Part shown: piece after piece, positions 43,144 through 54,505 of the stretch
Layout of the letters: each line of letters begins with the position of its first letter
How positions within the stretch are numbered: position 1 is the stretch's first letter
Assembly: GCA_002973635.1 (NCBI GenBank)
Contig: CP027224.1
Span: forward strand, 3,606,501 to 3,670,500
Length of the DNA stretch: 64,000 bases
Source of the DNA: Lysinibacillus sp. B2A1
GTDB taxonomy: Bacteria > Bacillota > Bacilli > Bacillales_A > Planococcaceae
Direction: 5' to 3'
Program-made: the position numbers and the translations under genes
Notes under the pieces: model-generated
Seen by the model: only the letters and a program-made list of their open reading frames with translations
Database searches by the model: none
Told to the model about the DNA's origin: nothing

Positions 43144-43214
43144 TGCTGAAAACGTTGTTATATCAACTACTCTTGAATAGCTGCCTCTAACGCAACAACC
43201 ATCATGTCATTGAA
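43144..43214. repeat. Attachment site copy 2 (deoD 3' end)
   Basis: Matches 36562-36632 at 66 of 71 positions. It overlaps the last 16 codons of the intact deoD gene and its stop at 43167. The exact 26-bp core is 43156-43181. Crossover within the core keeps deoD intact. Confidence 0.78.
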
Positions 43215-43874
43215 TGTTGTTTGGCGTTCTTCTGAAGTCGTTACCTCACCTGTTAGGATATGGTCGCTTACTGTTAGAACAGAAAGAGCTTTACGGCCGA
43301 ATTTTGCTGCTAATGTGTAAAGAGCTGCAGATTCCATTTCAACTGCTAGTACGCCGTATTGGGCTAATTTTTCGTTTTGATGCTCATCAGAATAGAACAA
43401 ATCTGCTGTGAAGATATTTCCTACTTGGAGGTTTAGTCCAGCCTCTTTACCTGCATTATAGGCTTTTAATAGTAGGTCAAAGTCTGCGATTGGTGCAAAG
43501 TCGATAGCACCGCCCCAAATAATTTGGTTCATACGTGTATCAGATGTTGCAGCTTGCGCTAAAATGACATCACGTACTTTTACATCTTTTTGAATTGCAC
43601 CACAAGTACCTACGCGGATTAATTTTTGAACATCATATTCTTGCATTAATTCTGTTGCATAGATGGAAATAGATGGCACACCCATACCAGTTCCTTGTAC
43701 AGAAATACGTTTGCCTTTATACGTTCCTGTATAACCAAACATATTGCGTACTTCGTTATAGCAAGTTACATCCTCTAAAAACGTCTCTGCGATGTATTTT
43801 GCACGAAGTGGATCTCCTGGAAGTAAAATTGTGTCAGCGATTTCGCCTTTTTTTGCATTAATATGAACACTCAT
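43167..43874 (-). CDS. deoD: DeoD-type purine-nucleoside phosphorylase
   Basis: A 235-residue cytosolic enzyme that splits purine (deoxy)nucleosides with phosphate, for salvage. Hallmarks: [35 protein letters not shown] start (phosphate-binding GDPLRA), [22 protein letters not shown], and the substrate loop VEMESAALY plus the catalytic SDH. Full length. GAGGG precedes the ATG. Its 3' end is the insertion target of the integrated elements on its left; the reading frame is preserved. Confidence 0.95.
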   Translation of the reverse strand: MSVHINAKKGEIADTILLPGDPLRAKYIAETFLEDVTCYNEVRNMFGYTGTYKGKRISVQGTGMGVPSISIYATELMQEYDVQKLIRVGTCGAIQKDVKVRDVILAQAATSDTRMNQIIWGGAIDFAPIADFDLLLKAYNAGKEAGLNLQVGNIFTADLFYSDEHQNEKLAQYGVLAVEMESAALYTLAAKFGRKALSVLTVSDHILTGEVTTSEERQTTFNDMMVVALEAAIQE

Positions 43875-43985
43875 ACTGCAATCCCTCTTTTCTGTCAGTT
43901 ATCACTTTAAATAATACTGTGTTTCTTCTATTTTATCAATGCTAGACGTCTAGCAACTTAAAATAAATTCATTTCCTTCCTTGTG

Positions 43986-44204
43986 TCACCCTTGCTCGAC
44001 ATATAATGCCCACAATTCATCGAATGCTTCAGTAGTAAGGTTGTCAGTCGCAAACGATTCAATATACGTTGAAAGCTCTTCAAAATCTGTGCCTTGCTTT
44101 GGAAAATTATGCTCATGAAACATCTCCTCTGCAAATCGTACCTTCTGATCAGACCAATCACCACCGCGGAAAGTTAATACATATAAATAAAAGCTCTTTT
44201 TCAT
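43986..44204 (-). CDS. yozE: YozE family protein (UPF0346)
   Basis: A 72-residue soluble protein with the complete UPF0346/YozE sequence: [35 protein letters not shown] and the C-terminal [10 protein letters not shown]. The fold is SAM-like helical. GGGGA precedes the ATG. Function unknown. It lies upstream of deoD on the same strand with a 110-bp gap. Confidence 0.9.
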   Translation of the reverse strand: MKKSFYLYVLTFRGGDWSDQKVRFAEEMFHEHNFPKQGTDFEELSTYIESFATDNLTTEAFDELWALYVEQG

Positions 44205-44465
44205 CTAGAAATTCCCCTTTTTATACTTATCTGCCTTCCGCTAGTTTATCAAAAAATCACATTCCCGTCATAAAAATAACAATTAAGTATTTTTTCCTAC
44301 TAAAGTTTATTCAACTATTTTTTCACACCTTTTTCGACTTGTGTAGTAGAAATTTAATAGGTGTTTTTATCTGAAAAATGAAAATTTTGCGAAATAACAA
44401 TAGAAAAATCTAGAAAAATAAGATAAAATTGAAATCGACTATTTGAAAATAGGAAGGTGATGGCG

Positions 44466-46307
44466 ATGAAAAACTCACAAAAATTCAGTAACTCTTCGAA
44501 AAAACGCCCGTCTCTCTTTAAAACAAGCTTTTCCGCTAAAGAGAAAGCAATTGATTTAGAGGATAGTAGGCATAATCTCCCTCCTATTAAGGAAAAACGA
44601 CAACGTTTTTATCATTTAATACGGGGTAAAGTGCTTATTATATTTACTCTTCTAATTCTTATTAACGGCATAATGGGTATATTGTCTTATGTCGATATAC
44701 GGAATCTTCAGCGACAGATGGATGATTTTACTGAGAAAAATGTCCAAGAACAATTAACGGTTAATCAGCTTGCCTATGAAATTGCAAGACTCACAAATTT
44801 AGAACAAACATATTTAATTACTGGTAATGGCACTTATTCTACCTCATACCACATGAAAATAGACTCGATTAATAAAAAAATCAGCGAACTACAAAAACAG
44901 TTTTCAGATCGAGAGCTTGAGCTTGGACATATGCAGGCAATTGGTCAGTATTATAAAAATTACCTCGATTACTCTGAAAAAGTTATGACAATGCGTGATG
45001 ATTTTGGGCTCGAACAGGCTCGAAAATTGATGATGGGTGCAGTTGGAGAAACAATGAAAACGCATATTGATAAAAATATCGAATCCATCAATACAGTGAT
45101 GGATGAAGCAAATAAATCCAAATTAAATAAGCTGAACCAGCAAGTCAATATCTCTATTGTTTCTTTCTTTATCATTTCAGTAGTTGGCTTTATTGCCATC
45201 ATTATATTTGGTTATATGTTATTTAAATCATTAAAAAATAATACACAAGCAATTAACAATTCTATTTTGGATATTGCGCATGCTGGCGGCGATCTGACAA
45301 GGCGCGTTAAAGTACGGAATCATGATGAATTTTCAACGATTGCCACTTGCACCAACACTTTAATAGAGTCCATTTCAAATCTCATAAAACGTGTAAGTGA
45401 CCTAGCTGATCATGTTTCTAGCAGCAGTCAGGAATTAATGTCATTAGCGGATGAAAATGCTCGTACTATTCAGGATATTGCAGATGCTACAGCTGACATT
45501 GCAAGCGATAGTGACAATACAATTTCCAGCATAAACAGCGCCCAGCAAAAAATGAGTGATCTTGAGCATTCTATGCACCATTTAAATGAACAGGCCAATG
45601 CCGTTCAACGTGCATCCTTTGCTATGCAGAAAGCAGCTGATGATGGCAGTCGCTCAGTTGAACAATCTTCGCTAGTGATGCAGGCAATTGAAGAAACAAT
45701 GGCCACGACGACAACTACAGTGGAAGCACTTGGACAAAAATCAGCCGATATAACATCAATCATTGGTACGATTACCGCTATATCCGAACAGACTAATTTA
45801 CTAGCACTAAATGCCGCAATTGAAGCTGCACGCGCTGGTGAGCATGGACGAGGCTTTGCGGTTGTAGCTGATGAAGTTCGCAAGTTAGCCGAGCAATCTC
45901 AAAGCGCTGCGAAGGAAGTTACAGCAATCGTAACGTCCATTCAGGATGAAGTATCCTCTATTATTACACATAACTATGAGGGGGTAACTTCGGTTATTCG
46001 CGGAGTAGAAGTGACAAATGAAACAAATCAATCATTAGCCAATATTTTATCGCATACACAGGAAACTACCTCCATTATTACAGCAATGGTAGAAAAAATT
46101 TCATTAACCCTTGAGTATAGTAATGCCGTAGCAAGTGATTTTGTCCATGTTAACGCCTTTGCTGAACAATCCGCTGCGAATACAGTCACTTCCGCAGCAG
46201 CAGCAACACAAGGCTCCGCTTCCATGCAAGAAATCAATGCTGCTGCAGTAGAACTAGCCCAACAAGCAGATAATCTACGTAGTTTAGTGAGTGAATTTAA
46301 GGTTTAA
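44466..46307 (+). CDS. Methyl-accepting chemotaxis protein
   Basis: A 613-residue membrane receptor. Residues about 50-70 and 235-260 are transmembrane; between them is a helical-bundle sensor of the CHASE3/4HB type ([20 protein letters not shown]). A HAMP domain follows, then the long coiled-coil signalling domain whose tip motif [20 protein letters not shown] contacts CheA and CheW. I prefer ATG 44466, 8 nt after GGAAGG; a GTG and an ATG just upstream are also in frame. Stand-alone gene with a terminator. The attractant is unknown. Confidence 0.93.
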   Translation: MKNSQKFSNSSKKRPSLFKTSFSAKEKAIDLEDSRHNLPPIKEKRQRFYHLIRGKVLIIFTLLILINGIMGILSYVDIRNLQRQMDDFTEKNVQEQLTVNQLAYEIARLTNLEQTYLITGNGTYSTSYHMKIDSINKKISELQKQFSDRELELGHMQAIGQYYKNYLDYSEKVMTMRDDFGLEQARKLMMGAVGETMKTHIDKNIESINTVMDEANKSKLNKLNQQVNISIVSFFIISVVGFIAIIIFGYMLFKSLKNNTQAINNSILDIAHAGGDLTRRVKVRNHDEFSTIATCTNTLIESISNLIKRVSDLADHVSSSSQELMSLADENARTIQDIADATADIASDSDNTISSINSAQQKMSDLEHSMHHLNEQANAVQRASFAMQKAADDGSRSVEQSSLVMQAIEETMATTTTTVEALGQKSADITSIIGTITAISEQTNLLALNAAIEAARAGEHGRGFAVVADEVRKLAEQSQSAAKEVTAIVTSIQDEVSSIITHNYEGVTSVIRGVEVTNETNQSLANILSHTQETTSIITAMVEKISLTLEYSNAVASDFVHVNAFAEQSAANTVTSAAAATQGSASMQEINAAAVELAQQADNLRSLVSEFKV

Positions 46308-46354
46308 TTACCCGAACTAACGAGGCCATAGTTTTGACTGACACGACGGACAAA

Positions 46355-46390
46355 AAAACTCCCAGCACAAAATTTCATGCTAGGAGTTTT
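46355..46390. terminator. Bidirectional terminator
   Basis: AAAACTCCCAGCA / TGCTAGGAGTTTT stem with 10-nt loop between the convergent chemotaxis and msrB genes. Confidence 0.8.
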
Positions 46391-46395
46391 CTTTA

Positions 46396-47351
<956 letters not shown>

Positions 47352-47363
47352 CCATGTCACTCC

Positions 47364-47945
47364 TTATTCACCTGGAACAATAATTTCCAATAAGATTTTA
47401 TCTTTCGGTAAATTTAACTCTTTTGCTCGAATACGAGAACCAGAAGCTATATTAATACGTGATAAATCAATATAAATTTCTGCCTTATTTGGATTCACCG
47501 TAATCCAAGAAGGAAATTCCACCGAGTCACGCATAATTTTCATAGTCGTCTCAGGTGGAATATTTAACAGTCCTACATTCATACCTGTTTGCTTTAGAAT
47601 GATGTTTCCTTTGTCATCAACAATCGGATCAAAATTCATAGTGATTGGTATTTCTGTATAAAAAACCGTCAGCTTACTTCTTAGCTGAATATCATCACCA
47701 ATCGTAAAATCCAATGGCAGAGGCGATCCTTTTGCCGCATCCTTTAAATATTTCTTTGATATCGATTCTAACTCCTTCGTTGTTGTTTGAACAACGAGGA
47801 CATTCCCTTTTACTTCACTTTCACCTTCTGAACTCTTTGCTACAATTACTCCGTCTACAGGTTTTGTTGCTAAATACACAACGAGGAGGATTGCAAACAG
47901 CACTGTGCCTGCTAAGGCGAAAAATGCGATCTTCCATTTATTCAT
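47364..47945 (-). CDS. ypmS: YpmS family protein
   Basis: A 193-residue protein with an N-terminal transmembrane anchor (about 7-27) and an outside domain rich in beta strands (LPLDFTIGDDIQLRSKLTVF, LLNIPPETTMKIMRD, SWITVNPNKAEIYIDLSRI). It matches YpmS (DUF2140) of Bacillus, of unknown envelope function. It starts 4 nt after the GDSL-lipase gene's stop, so it is in the same operon. Confidence 0.88.
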   Translation of the reverse strand: MNKWKIAFFALAGTVLFAILLVVYLATKPVDGVIVAKSSEGESEVKGNVLVVQTTTKELESISKKYLKDAAKGSPLPLDFTIGDDIQLRSKLTVFYTEIPITMNFDPIVDDKGNIILKQTGMNVGLLNIPPETTMKIMRDSVEFPSWITVNPNKAEIYIDLSRINIASGSRIRAKELNLPKDKILLEIIVPGE

Positions 47946-47949
47946 TTTG

Positions 47950-48882
47950 TCACTCCTCGAAGCCTATTTCCTTGTTAATTTTTTCTTCCATTTTACACTG
48001 CTCCATTGCTGCTAGAATTCGTTCCGTCATTTTCTCATAGCCTTTTGCATTTGGGTGAAAGAAATCGGTATGATATACGAGCTCTTTGTTTGAATCAAAT
48101 AAATCCTCTACAGAGATATAGCAAGCATTCGTATCTTCACTTGCGATGTCTTTAATGACATTATTCCACTCCGTGATGATTGTATCAAATTCATTGGCCT
48201 CATTTGTCACGATAGAGAACGGATTATAAAAACCAATCAGCAATAAGGGTACCGTTGGGTTTTTCGCACGAATGCCAGCAATAATTTTACTATAACGTTC
48301 CTTATACGCCAGCAACTCTTTATCAAAAGCATCTCTTTTCAAGTTAAACAAATCCTGCCTAACTACCTTCATGACATCATTTCCGCCCATAGTTAATGAA
48401 ATAAGCTGTGCATTTTGCAACTCTTCATCATAATGCCCTTTTTTCACTAATTTTAATAGCTGATCACTGCGTCTTCCTCTTTTTCCTCGATTGTCAACCT
48501 CTATATCAGAAACAGAGGGCCAAGCTAGCAATGAATCTGTTAATCTACCTACAAAACCGTCTTGACTATACTCATCACCGACACCATCTGTTAATGAATC
48601 ACCCAGTGCCAAGTAATGTAGTTGTTTTGCGTTTTCATCATCAATTTTCCGTAAATCCTCTGGTGATGGCTCAAAAAAATGCTCAAAAATTTGCGTCAAC
48701 ATATTCTTAGAGGTTTTCTCCTCATCTTCTGTTTGTTGCTCATCCTGTTTCATATCTTGCTCCGTCCCTGCTTGCTCACCTTCAGGCTCTGCTTGCGGAT
48801 TCGGTTCATCTATTGATATAGCACAACCACTTAGTACTAAGACGGTCAAACATGACAAAATAAATATTCGCCAAATGTCCAT
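47950..48882 (-). CDS. SGNH/GDSL hydrolase lipoprotein (YpmR-like)
   Basis: A 310-residue lipoprotein esterase. A signal peptide ends in the lipobox LSGC; an acidic linker rich in E/Q/D (about 28-60) follows, then the GDSL hydrolase fold with ALGDSLTDGVG (catalytic serine), the GGND block and a late DxxH (FFHPN). ATG 48882 has AAGGTGG upstream. Located outside the membrane; substrate unknown, perhaps lipids or wall acetyl groups. First gene of the ypmR-ypmS-msrA-msrB run, as in Bacillus subtilis. Confidence 0.88.
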   Translation of the reverse strand: MDIWRIFILSCLTVLVLSGCAISIDEPNPQAEPEGEQAGTEQDMKQDEQQTEDEEKTSKNMLTQIFEHFFEPSPEDLRKIDDENAKQLHYLALGDSLTDGVGDEYSQDGFVGRLTDSLLAWPSVSDIEVDNRGKRGRRSDQLLKLVKKGHYDEELQNAQLISLTMGGNDVMKVVRQDLFNLKRDAFDKELLAYKERYSKIIAGIRAKNPTVPLLLIGFYNPFSIVTNEANEFDTIITEWNNVIKDIASEDTNACYISVEDLFDSNKELVYHTDFFHPNAKGYEKMTERILAAMEQCKMEEKINKEIGFEE

Positions 48883-49058
48883 TTGACCACCTTCCATCAT
48901 TTGCTGTTTCTTCTATTATAGAATAGTTCATACCGCAATGAAAAGTGACGATACCTAGCTAATCCATAAAAAATAAGTGTTTTTACTGTAATGTCTACTT
49001 TTTCCAGCACTATGAAAATAAAAAGCCACTACAATACTTATGTAGCAGCTCACATCTA

Positions 49059-49901
49059 TTATTCTGCAAAATAAATAAAACCGATGGCTCCTGGACCAGT
49101 ATGTGTAGAGATAATCGGTGATGTAAAGGCAATTTCTACGTCGTTAAAGCCTGTTCCTTCAATTAACGCTTTTAATGGTTCACCCATCGTACTTAGTCCA
49201 TCAGCATGAGAGATTCCTACTGCCTTTACGGTTTTGCCAGTAGTATCCGCTTGAAATTGTTTAAATAAGTAATTTACAACCTGTTTATGACTTCTTACTT
49301 TAGAAACAGGGTTGTATACCCCGCCCTCTAAATTTGCAATTACTTTGATATTGAGTAAAGATCCAATAAAGCCTGTTCCTTTACCAATTCGCCCGCCCTT
49401 AATTAAGTTTTCTAGCGTGTCGACAATAACATATAAATAGGTATTTTCACGCACTTTTTCTAGACGTGCCACGATTTCTTCGACAGTTGCACCCGCATCA
49501 CGCATTTTAATTGCCTCACGTAATTGAATGGCTAGTCCAATTGCAATAAAGCGTGAATCAATCACAGTGACATCTGCGTCTGTCATTTGTGCTGCCTGAC
49601 GAGCTGATTCAACTGTCCCACTCATACCGCCAGTCATATGAATGGAAATGATTTGATCTCCATTTTGTCCTAGCTCATCATACAATTCTTTAAACTTCCC
49701 TGGTGCAGGCTGGGAGCTTTTTGGTAGATTTTTAGCATTTTTCATTAAACCTAAAAAAGACTGTGGTTCTAAATCAACACCATCTATATATGTTTGCCCA
49801 TCAATTTGAATCGTTAAAGGCACGATATGTATACCATGCTGTGCTACTTCTTCCTTTGTTAAATCACAAGTTGAGTCCGTTACAATATGAATTCGTCCCA
49901 C
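49059..49901 (-). CDS. DegV family fatty-acid-binding protein
   Basis: A 280-residue cytosolic protein with the DegV fold: IHIVTDSTCDLTKEE start, VPLTIQIDGQTYIDG, and the lipid-contacting SSQPAPGKF, ISIHMTGGMSGT and the serine in TSPIISTHTGPGAIG. DegV proteins (FakB) bind fatty acids, handing them to a kinase for phospholipid synthesis. I take the GTG at 49901, which has AAGGATG upstream; the frame opening at 49970 is too far. Single gene. Confidence 0.9.
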   Translation of the reverse strand: MGRIHIVTDSTCDLTKEEVAQHGIHIVPLTIQIDGQTYIDGVDLEPQSFLGLMKNAKNLPKSSQPAPGKFKELYDELGQNGDQIISIHMTGGMSGTVESARQAAQMTDADVTVIDSRFIAIGLAIQLREAIKMRDAGATVEEIVARLEKVRENTYLYVIVDTLENLIKGGRIGKGTGFIGSLLNIKVIANLEGGVYNPVSKVRSHKQVVNYLFKQFQADTTGKTVKAVGISHADGLSTMGEPLKALIEGTGFNDVEIAFTSPIISTHTGPGAIGFIYFAE

Positions 49902-50175
49902 TTCGACACATCCTTTTACTTCATTAAAATTTATTATATAGACTAATGAAACATTATGTAAACATGACATTTGTCATTAGGTATCATACGAGGGTATTTA
50001 TTTTGAAAACGCTACCTTTGCTACTATAGCGCTTTGTCGAGTACTTGTCTAACAATGTCCTTCATGGATTTAGACATTTATATGACACTTTTGATACTGA
50101 AAATATGACAAATGTAAATAGTAGGATGAAAATTATTGGGGTATAGTAAAAATATGAACGAAAGGAGTGTTTATA

Positions 50176-50811
50176 ATGATGGATTCATTTGACTATAAAA
50201 CATGGAGAGAAGAATTGTGGAATGCCATTACACATGGTATTGGATTTATCGCGAGTATTCCAGCACTAATTGTTCTAATTTTAGCTGCTGTACAAACAGG
50301 TGGAGCGCTTCAAATTACAACATTTAGTATTTTTGGTGCCTCTGTCATCATTTTATTTTTAATGTCAACACTGCTTCATAGTATGCCTGAAAAATACAAG
50401 TACTTTTTCTCTATACTTGATCATTCTTCTATTTATATTTTAATTGCAGGAACCTATACACCTTTTCTTTTAATTGCGATTGGCGGAACTTTGGGCGTGA
50501 CTTTATTATGTATTATTTGGTCCCTTGCCCTATTAGGCGTTATGTTTAAATGCTTCTTTATTAATCGCTTTGAAATACTTTCTTTAATCTTTTATATCGG
50601 TATGGGCTGGTTGATTATTTTTGCAATAAAGCCCATCTACCTATACTTAGGATTTAATGGCTTTGCTTTACTGTTAGCAGGTGGGCTTTTTTATACAATT
50701 GGTGCCATTTTTTACGCTTGGCGGTCACTTCCCTACAATCATACAATCTGGCATCTATTTGTATTAGCTGGCTGTGGATCAATGTATGCTTGTGTTTATT
50801 TTTACTTATAA
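50176..50811 (+). CDS. Hemolysin III family membrane protein (YplQ-like)
   Basis: A 211-residue protein of the PAQR/hemolysin III family with seven helices. Zinc-ligand histidines and their surrounds are seen in ELWNAITHGIGFI, STLLHSMPEKYKYFFSILDHSSIY and the C-terminal YNHTIWHLFVLAG. AGGAG precedes the ATG at 50176. In Bacillus subtilis yplQ lies near dfrA, as here. May influence membrane homeostasis; haemolysis is not established. Confidence 0.9.
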   Translation: MMDSFDYKTWREELWNAITHGIGFIASIPALIVLILAAVQTGGALQITTFSIFGASVIILFLMSTLLHSMPEKYKYFFSILDHSSIYILIAGTYTPFLLIAIGGTLGVTLLCIIWSLALLGVMFKCFFINRFEILSLIFYIGMGWLIIFAIKPIYLYLGFNGFALLLAGGLFYTIGAIFYAWRSLPYNHTIWHLFVLAGCGSMYACVYFYL

Positions 50812-50823
50812 ATATTCAACATG

Positions 50824-50857
50824 AAAATCGCCCTTTTTTGATAAAGGAGCGATTTTT
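50824..50857. terminator. Intrinsic terminator after hemolysin III gene
   Basis: AAAATCGC / GCGATTTT stem extended by CCTT / AAGG, followed by a T tract. Confidence 0.8.
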
Positions 50858-50973
50858 CACGTTAATGTGTATTAGATTGTCCAAATTTGTTCATCTTTTT
50901 ATATCGGAGCACCATCCGTATGATACTATAAATCATTGTAATTCAATAGCATCATTCTGTCCTTTTTCCAATA

Positions 50974-51360
50974 TTATACATTCGTGATGTATTTTGAGAT
51001 TTGCTGTTCTTTTTCCTTTTGACCAGCTACACCAGTTTTAAGAAGTTTCTGATGGTTCTGTGTATCTTCAACTGATTTTAACAATTGATTTGCTAATTTT
51101 TGCGTAATCATATCTTTTATATCGCCAGAAGACACTTCTTTTTCTTCCTTCTTTGATAATTTCACTTCTCTAATAATTATTTTTTCTCCATTTTCTTTCG
51201 TTACTATATGGCGTATATAACCATTTTCTTTTTTTATTTCATATGTTGCTTTCTTTTTATTGTTTCTAAGAAATAAATCATCCGATAAACGATTAAAACC
51301 GTCTTTTTTTAATACACTAAAATAATTACTACTCCCTAATTGAACATTCAGTGCACCCAT
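50974..51360 (-). CDS. Hypothetical protein, 128 residues
   Basis: A soluble, lysine-rich protein. The start MGALNVQLGSSNYFSVLKKD is followed by a beta-strand region (YEIKKENGYIRHIVTKENGE), then a helical, charged tail (KEEKEVSSGDIKDMITQKLA). No membrane or signal segment. The ribosome site GGGGA is adequate. No family recognised; flagellar-accessory or phage-like small proteins can look similar. Confidence 0.5.
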   Translation of the reverse strand: MGALNVQLGSSNYFSVLKKDGFNRLSDDLFLRNNKKKATYEIKKENGYIRHIVTKENGEKIIIREVKLSKKEEKEVSSGDIKDMITQKLANQLLKSVEDTQNHQKLLKTGVAGQKEKEQQISKYITNV

Positions 51361-51591
51361 CCCCTAACTTTACAACCAATATTTATATACTTTCTATCGT
51401 CATAATAATTTTTATTTAAATATTCCTTTCTTTTTTCTCAAAGCTTAGGTTTATTCTCAAGATTCCTGAGCCTTTCTGATAGTGATTTTTTGTAGCTCAA
51501 TCTTGTTCAATGCGTTTACTCGTTATTGCCCAAATATCTAATGCTATTCATTAGGAATACTTTTACAGTGATTTACCTATTCAGCCCATCT

Positions 51592-52071
51592 CTATTTTTT
51601 GCGTTCAAAAATCTGATATTCGAATGTATAACCTTTTGGTGCCGTTTCTGGCTTTTCTGAAGATATTTGTACAAAATCCTGTTCATATTTCGGGAAATAG
51701 GTATCCCCATTAAAAGAATGATTAATTTGTGTAATATACAAACGGTCAGCGATAGCCATCGACAGGCGGAAAATTTGCTCACCTCCTATGATCATAATTT
51801 CAGGAACATCTCCAGCAAGGAGGAGGGCATCCTCTAAACTTGTCGTTGTTTCAATCCCTTCTGCATGATAGCTTTCGTCACGAGAAATCACGATATTTCG
51901 ACGACCAGGTAAAGGTCTGCCAATCGATTCAAATGTTTTACGTCCCATAATCATAGGTTTGCCCATCGTTTTGTTTTTAAAATATTGTAAATCTCCTGGT
52001 AAATGCCATGGCATACCATTTTCATAACCAATCACATAATTAGTATCATGTGCCACAATTAAAGAAATCAT
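51592..52071 (-). CDS. dfrA: Dihydrofolate reductase
   Basis: A 159-residue cytosolic enzyme that reduces dihydrofolate with NADPH, and the target of trimethoprim. The start MISLIVAHDTNYVIG, the substrate aspartate D27 in MPWHLPGDLQYF, MGRKTFESIGRPLPGR and IIGGEQIF are all present. The ATG at 52071 lies 7 nt after GGAGG; a 25-codon extension upstream is rejected. thyA, its common partner, is not next to it; an esterase gene diverges instead. Confidence 0.95.
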   Translation of the reverse strand: MISLIVAHDTNYVIGYENGMPWHLPGDLQYFKNKTMGKPMIMGRKTFESIGRPLPGRRNIVISRDESYHAEGIETTTSLEDALLLAGDVPEIMIIGGEQIFRLSMAIADRLYITQINHSFNGDTYFPKYEQDFVQISSEKPETAPKGYTFEYQIFERKK

Positions 52072-52235
52072 ATTGTCCCTCCAAATACTTTCATTCATCT
52101 TATTATAAACAAATTTTACTGTGACAATTAGTATATTTCTGCTCATTCATCAAATAATCTTCTTTTTCGGTATTAAATCCTAGTAAAATTATATGAATAG
52201 TTTATAATAGAGTCATCGAATATAAAAAAGGATGG

Positions 52236-53159
52236 ATGATGATGACAAAACTAACAAATGAGGCTATTCACTACATTGAAGCAAATGACTCTTCTATTCC
52301 GTATTATAATTTAACACCTGCAGAGGCTCGTGCTATTCGAACAGTGCCAAAATGGGAGTCAGCACATGCTCCTCAGCTTGCTTCTATTACGGATAGAAAA
52401 ATAACTGTACGAGATGGAGCTAAAATAAATGTTCGTATTTATAAACCTACTTTTGACAAATTACTCCCTGTCATTGTTTATTATCATGGGGGTGGTTGGG
52501 TTTTTGGTAATTTAGAATCTTCTGATGCGGGATGCAAGCTATTGGCAGAAAAGGCTCAAGCAATTGTTGTATCAGTTGATTATCGTCTAGCGCCAGAATA
52601 CCCATTCCCTATTCCGCTTCACGATGCCTATGATAGCTTAGTATGGATTTACGAAAACATCCTGCAATTTGGTGGGGATGCAGCAAGAATAAACGTAGCT
52701 GGTGACAGTGCAGGTGGAAACTTAGCAACGGTGGTTACCTATCTAGCTGCTACATTAAATGGACCAGCCATTCAAGCACAGGCACTTATCTACCCTGTCG
52801 TGAATGTAGATTTTACAACAGCATCCTACAGTACTTATGGAGAACATTATGGTTTAGACAAACAAGGGATGCAATGGTTTGCAGGACTTTACACAGATGG
52901 GCAAAACTTTAAAGATCCACTTGTTTCGCCGCTTCAGATTGAGGATGTAAGTGTTTTGCCAAAAACAATTATTATTGCTGCAGAAGCAGATGTTCTCTAT
53001 GATGAAGGTCTTGCTTATGCACAAAAACTTGTCGATGCAGGTGTAACCGTTGAGCATATCAACATGACTGGATTAATCCATAGCTATTTCAGCAAAATGA
53101 ACTTTTTTGAAGAGGCGACAATACAAACAGCTGAAAAAATTGCTAGTTTCATGAAATAA
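52236..53159 (+). CDS. Alpha/beta hydrolase, HSL-type esterase
   Basis: A 307-residue cytosolic esterase of the hormone-sensitive lipase group. The oxyanion motif HGGGW, nucleophile in GDSAGGN, the acid in EADVLYDEG and the histidine in GLIHSYF form the full catalytic set. It hydrolyses short acyl esters. Three ATG codons in a row at 52236-52244 lie behind AAAAGGA; the exact start is uncertain by two codons. The rRNA methyltransferase follows 62 nt later. Confidence 0.9.
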   Translation: MMMTKLTNEAIHYIEANDSSIPYYNLTPAEARAIRTVPKWESAHAPQLASITDRKITVRDGAKINVRIYKPTFDKLLPVIVYYHGGGWVFGNLESSDAGCKLLAEKAQAIVVSVDYRLAPEYPFPIPLHDAYDSLVWIYENILQFGGDAARINVAGDSAGGNLATVVTYLAATLNGPAIQAQALIYPVVNVDFTTASYSTYGEHYGLDKQGMQWFAGLYTDGQNFKDPLVSPLQIEDVSVLPKTIIIAAEADVLYDEGLAYAQKLVDAGVTVEHINMTGLIHSYFSKMNFFEEATIQTAEKIASFMK

Positions 53160-53221
53160 GTTTGTCTATCACCATAAAAGAGTGCGATAATAGAGCAAAA
53201 TGCTTTTTAAAGGATGACAAT

Positions 53222-54418
53222 ATGACACAAACGATTACTTTACAAATAAAAAATCCCTTTGCTGATCAATTAAAAAAAGGCTATCCTCTTATTTCAAAGG
53301 ATGCTGTTGACGCAGGTCAACTTCCTAAAAAAGAAGGTTCCCTATTAAGACTGCTGGATAGCCATCAACGTTTTCTTGGCATAGGCTATTATGGCATACA
53401 AAATAAAGGCATTGGTTGGGTGCTAACAACTGATGCTAACGAAAAAATAGACAAAGCTTTTTTTATTAAAAAATTTACAAAGGCACTTGCAAATCGTCAG
53501 GCCTTCTTCGATGATCTTAATACAACAGCTTTTCGTATTTTTAATGGTGAAGGCGATGGCATAGGTGGTATCACCATTGACTATTTTGATTCTTACTATC
53601 TAGTGAGCTGGTATAGTGCGGGTATCTATTTATGGAAGGATATGATATACGAAGCACTTGCTGAGACGGTAAGTTACTCAGCTATTTATGAGAAAAAGCG
53701 ATTTGATCTTAAAGGGCAATATATGGAACAGGACGATTTTGTTATGGGAACGTCTGGTGAATTTCCAATCATTGTTTTGGAAAACGGCATGAGCTATGCT
53801 GTTCATTTAAATGATGGAGCAATGACAGGTATTTTCCTCGATCAACGAGATGTAAGGCTTGCAATTCGTGAACGTTACGCAGATCATAGGAACATGCTCA
53901 ATACATTCTCCTATACTGGAGCATTTTCGGTTGCGGCAGCACTCGGAGGAGCAATCAAAACGACAAGTGTGGATGTAGCAAAACGCAGTCTAGCCAAAAC
54001 AATTGAACAATTTAGTGTCAATGAAATTGATTATGAAACACAGGATATTAAAGTCATGGATGTCTTTAACTATTTTAAATATGCACAGCGCCATCAATTA
54101 AAATATGACCTTATTGTTTTAGACCCTCCTAGCTTTGCACGGACGAAGGAAAGAACGTTTTCTACAGCGAAAGACTATCCAAAATTGCTAATTGATACGA
54201 TAGCCATCACTGAGAAAAATGGTATCATCGTTGCTTCAACTAATAACGCAAGCTTTGGTATGAAAAAGTTTAAAAGCTTTATTGATCAGGCCTTTAAGGA
54301 AACTCGTACACGCTATAAAATTGTTGAAGAATACAGCTTGCCGAAGGATTTCCGTGTACCACGTGAGTATCCCGAATTTAATTACTTAAAGGTTGTTTTT
54401 ATTAAAAAAATGGACTAA
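53222..54418 (+). CDS. Class I SAM-dependent rRNA methyltransferase (RlmI type)
   Basis: A 398-residue RNA cytosine methyltransferase with an N-terminal PUA-like RNA-binding domain (about 1-75), a linking domain, and a Rossmann-fold domain with the SAM-binding FSYTGAFSVAAALGGA and catalytic DPPSFAR motif. The RlmI group makes m5C in 23S rRNA, but a more exact target cannot be read from the sequence. ATG 53222 has AAAGGATG upstream; 20 more codons upstream are open but lack a site. Confidence 0.88.
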   Translation: MTQTITLQIKNPFADQLKKGYPLISKDAVDAGQLPKKEGSLLRLLDSHQRFLGIGYYGIQNKGIGWVLTTDANEKIDKAFFIKKFTKALANRQAFFDDLNTTAFRIFNGEGDGIGGITIDYFDSYYLVSWYSAGIYLWKDMIYEALAETVSYSAIYEKKRFDLKGQYMEQDDFVMGTSGEFPIIVLENGMSYAVHLNDGAMTGIFLDQRDVRLAIRERYADHRNMLNTFSYTGAFSVAAALGGAIKTTSVDVAKRSLAKTIEQFSVNEIDYETQDIKVMDVFNYFKYAQRHQLKYDLIVLDPPSFARTKERTFSTAKDYPKLLIDTIAITEKNGIIVASTNNASFGMKKFKSFIDQAFKETRTRYKIVEEYSLPKDFRVPREYPEFNYLKVVFIKKMD

Positions 54419-54505
54419 ATTTAATTGAGACAGAGTCACTTAAACGATTCTGTCTTTTTGTAAGGATAAAATTCTAATTTATTATAGGTAATTGGAGATG
54501 ATTGA

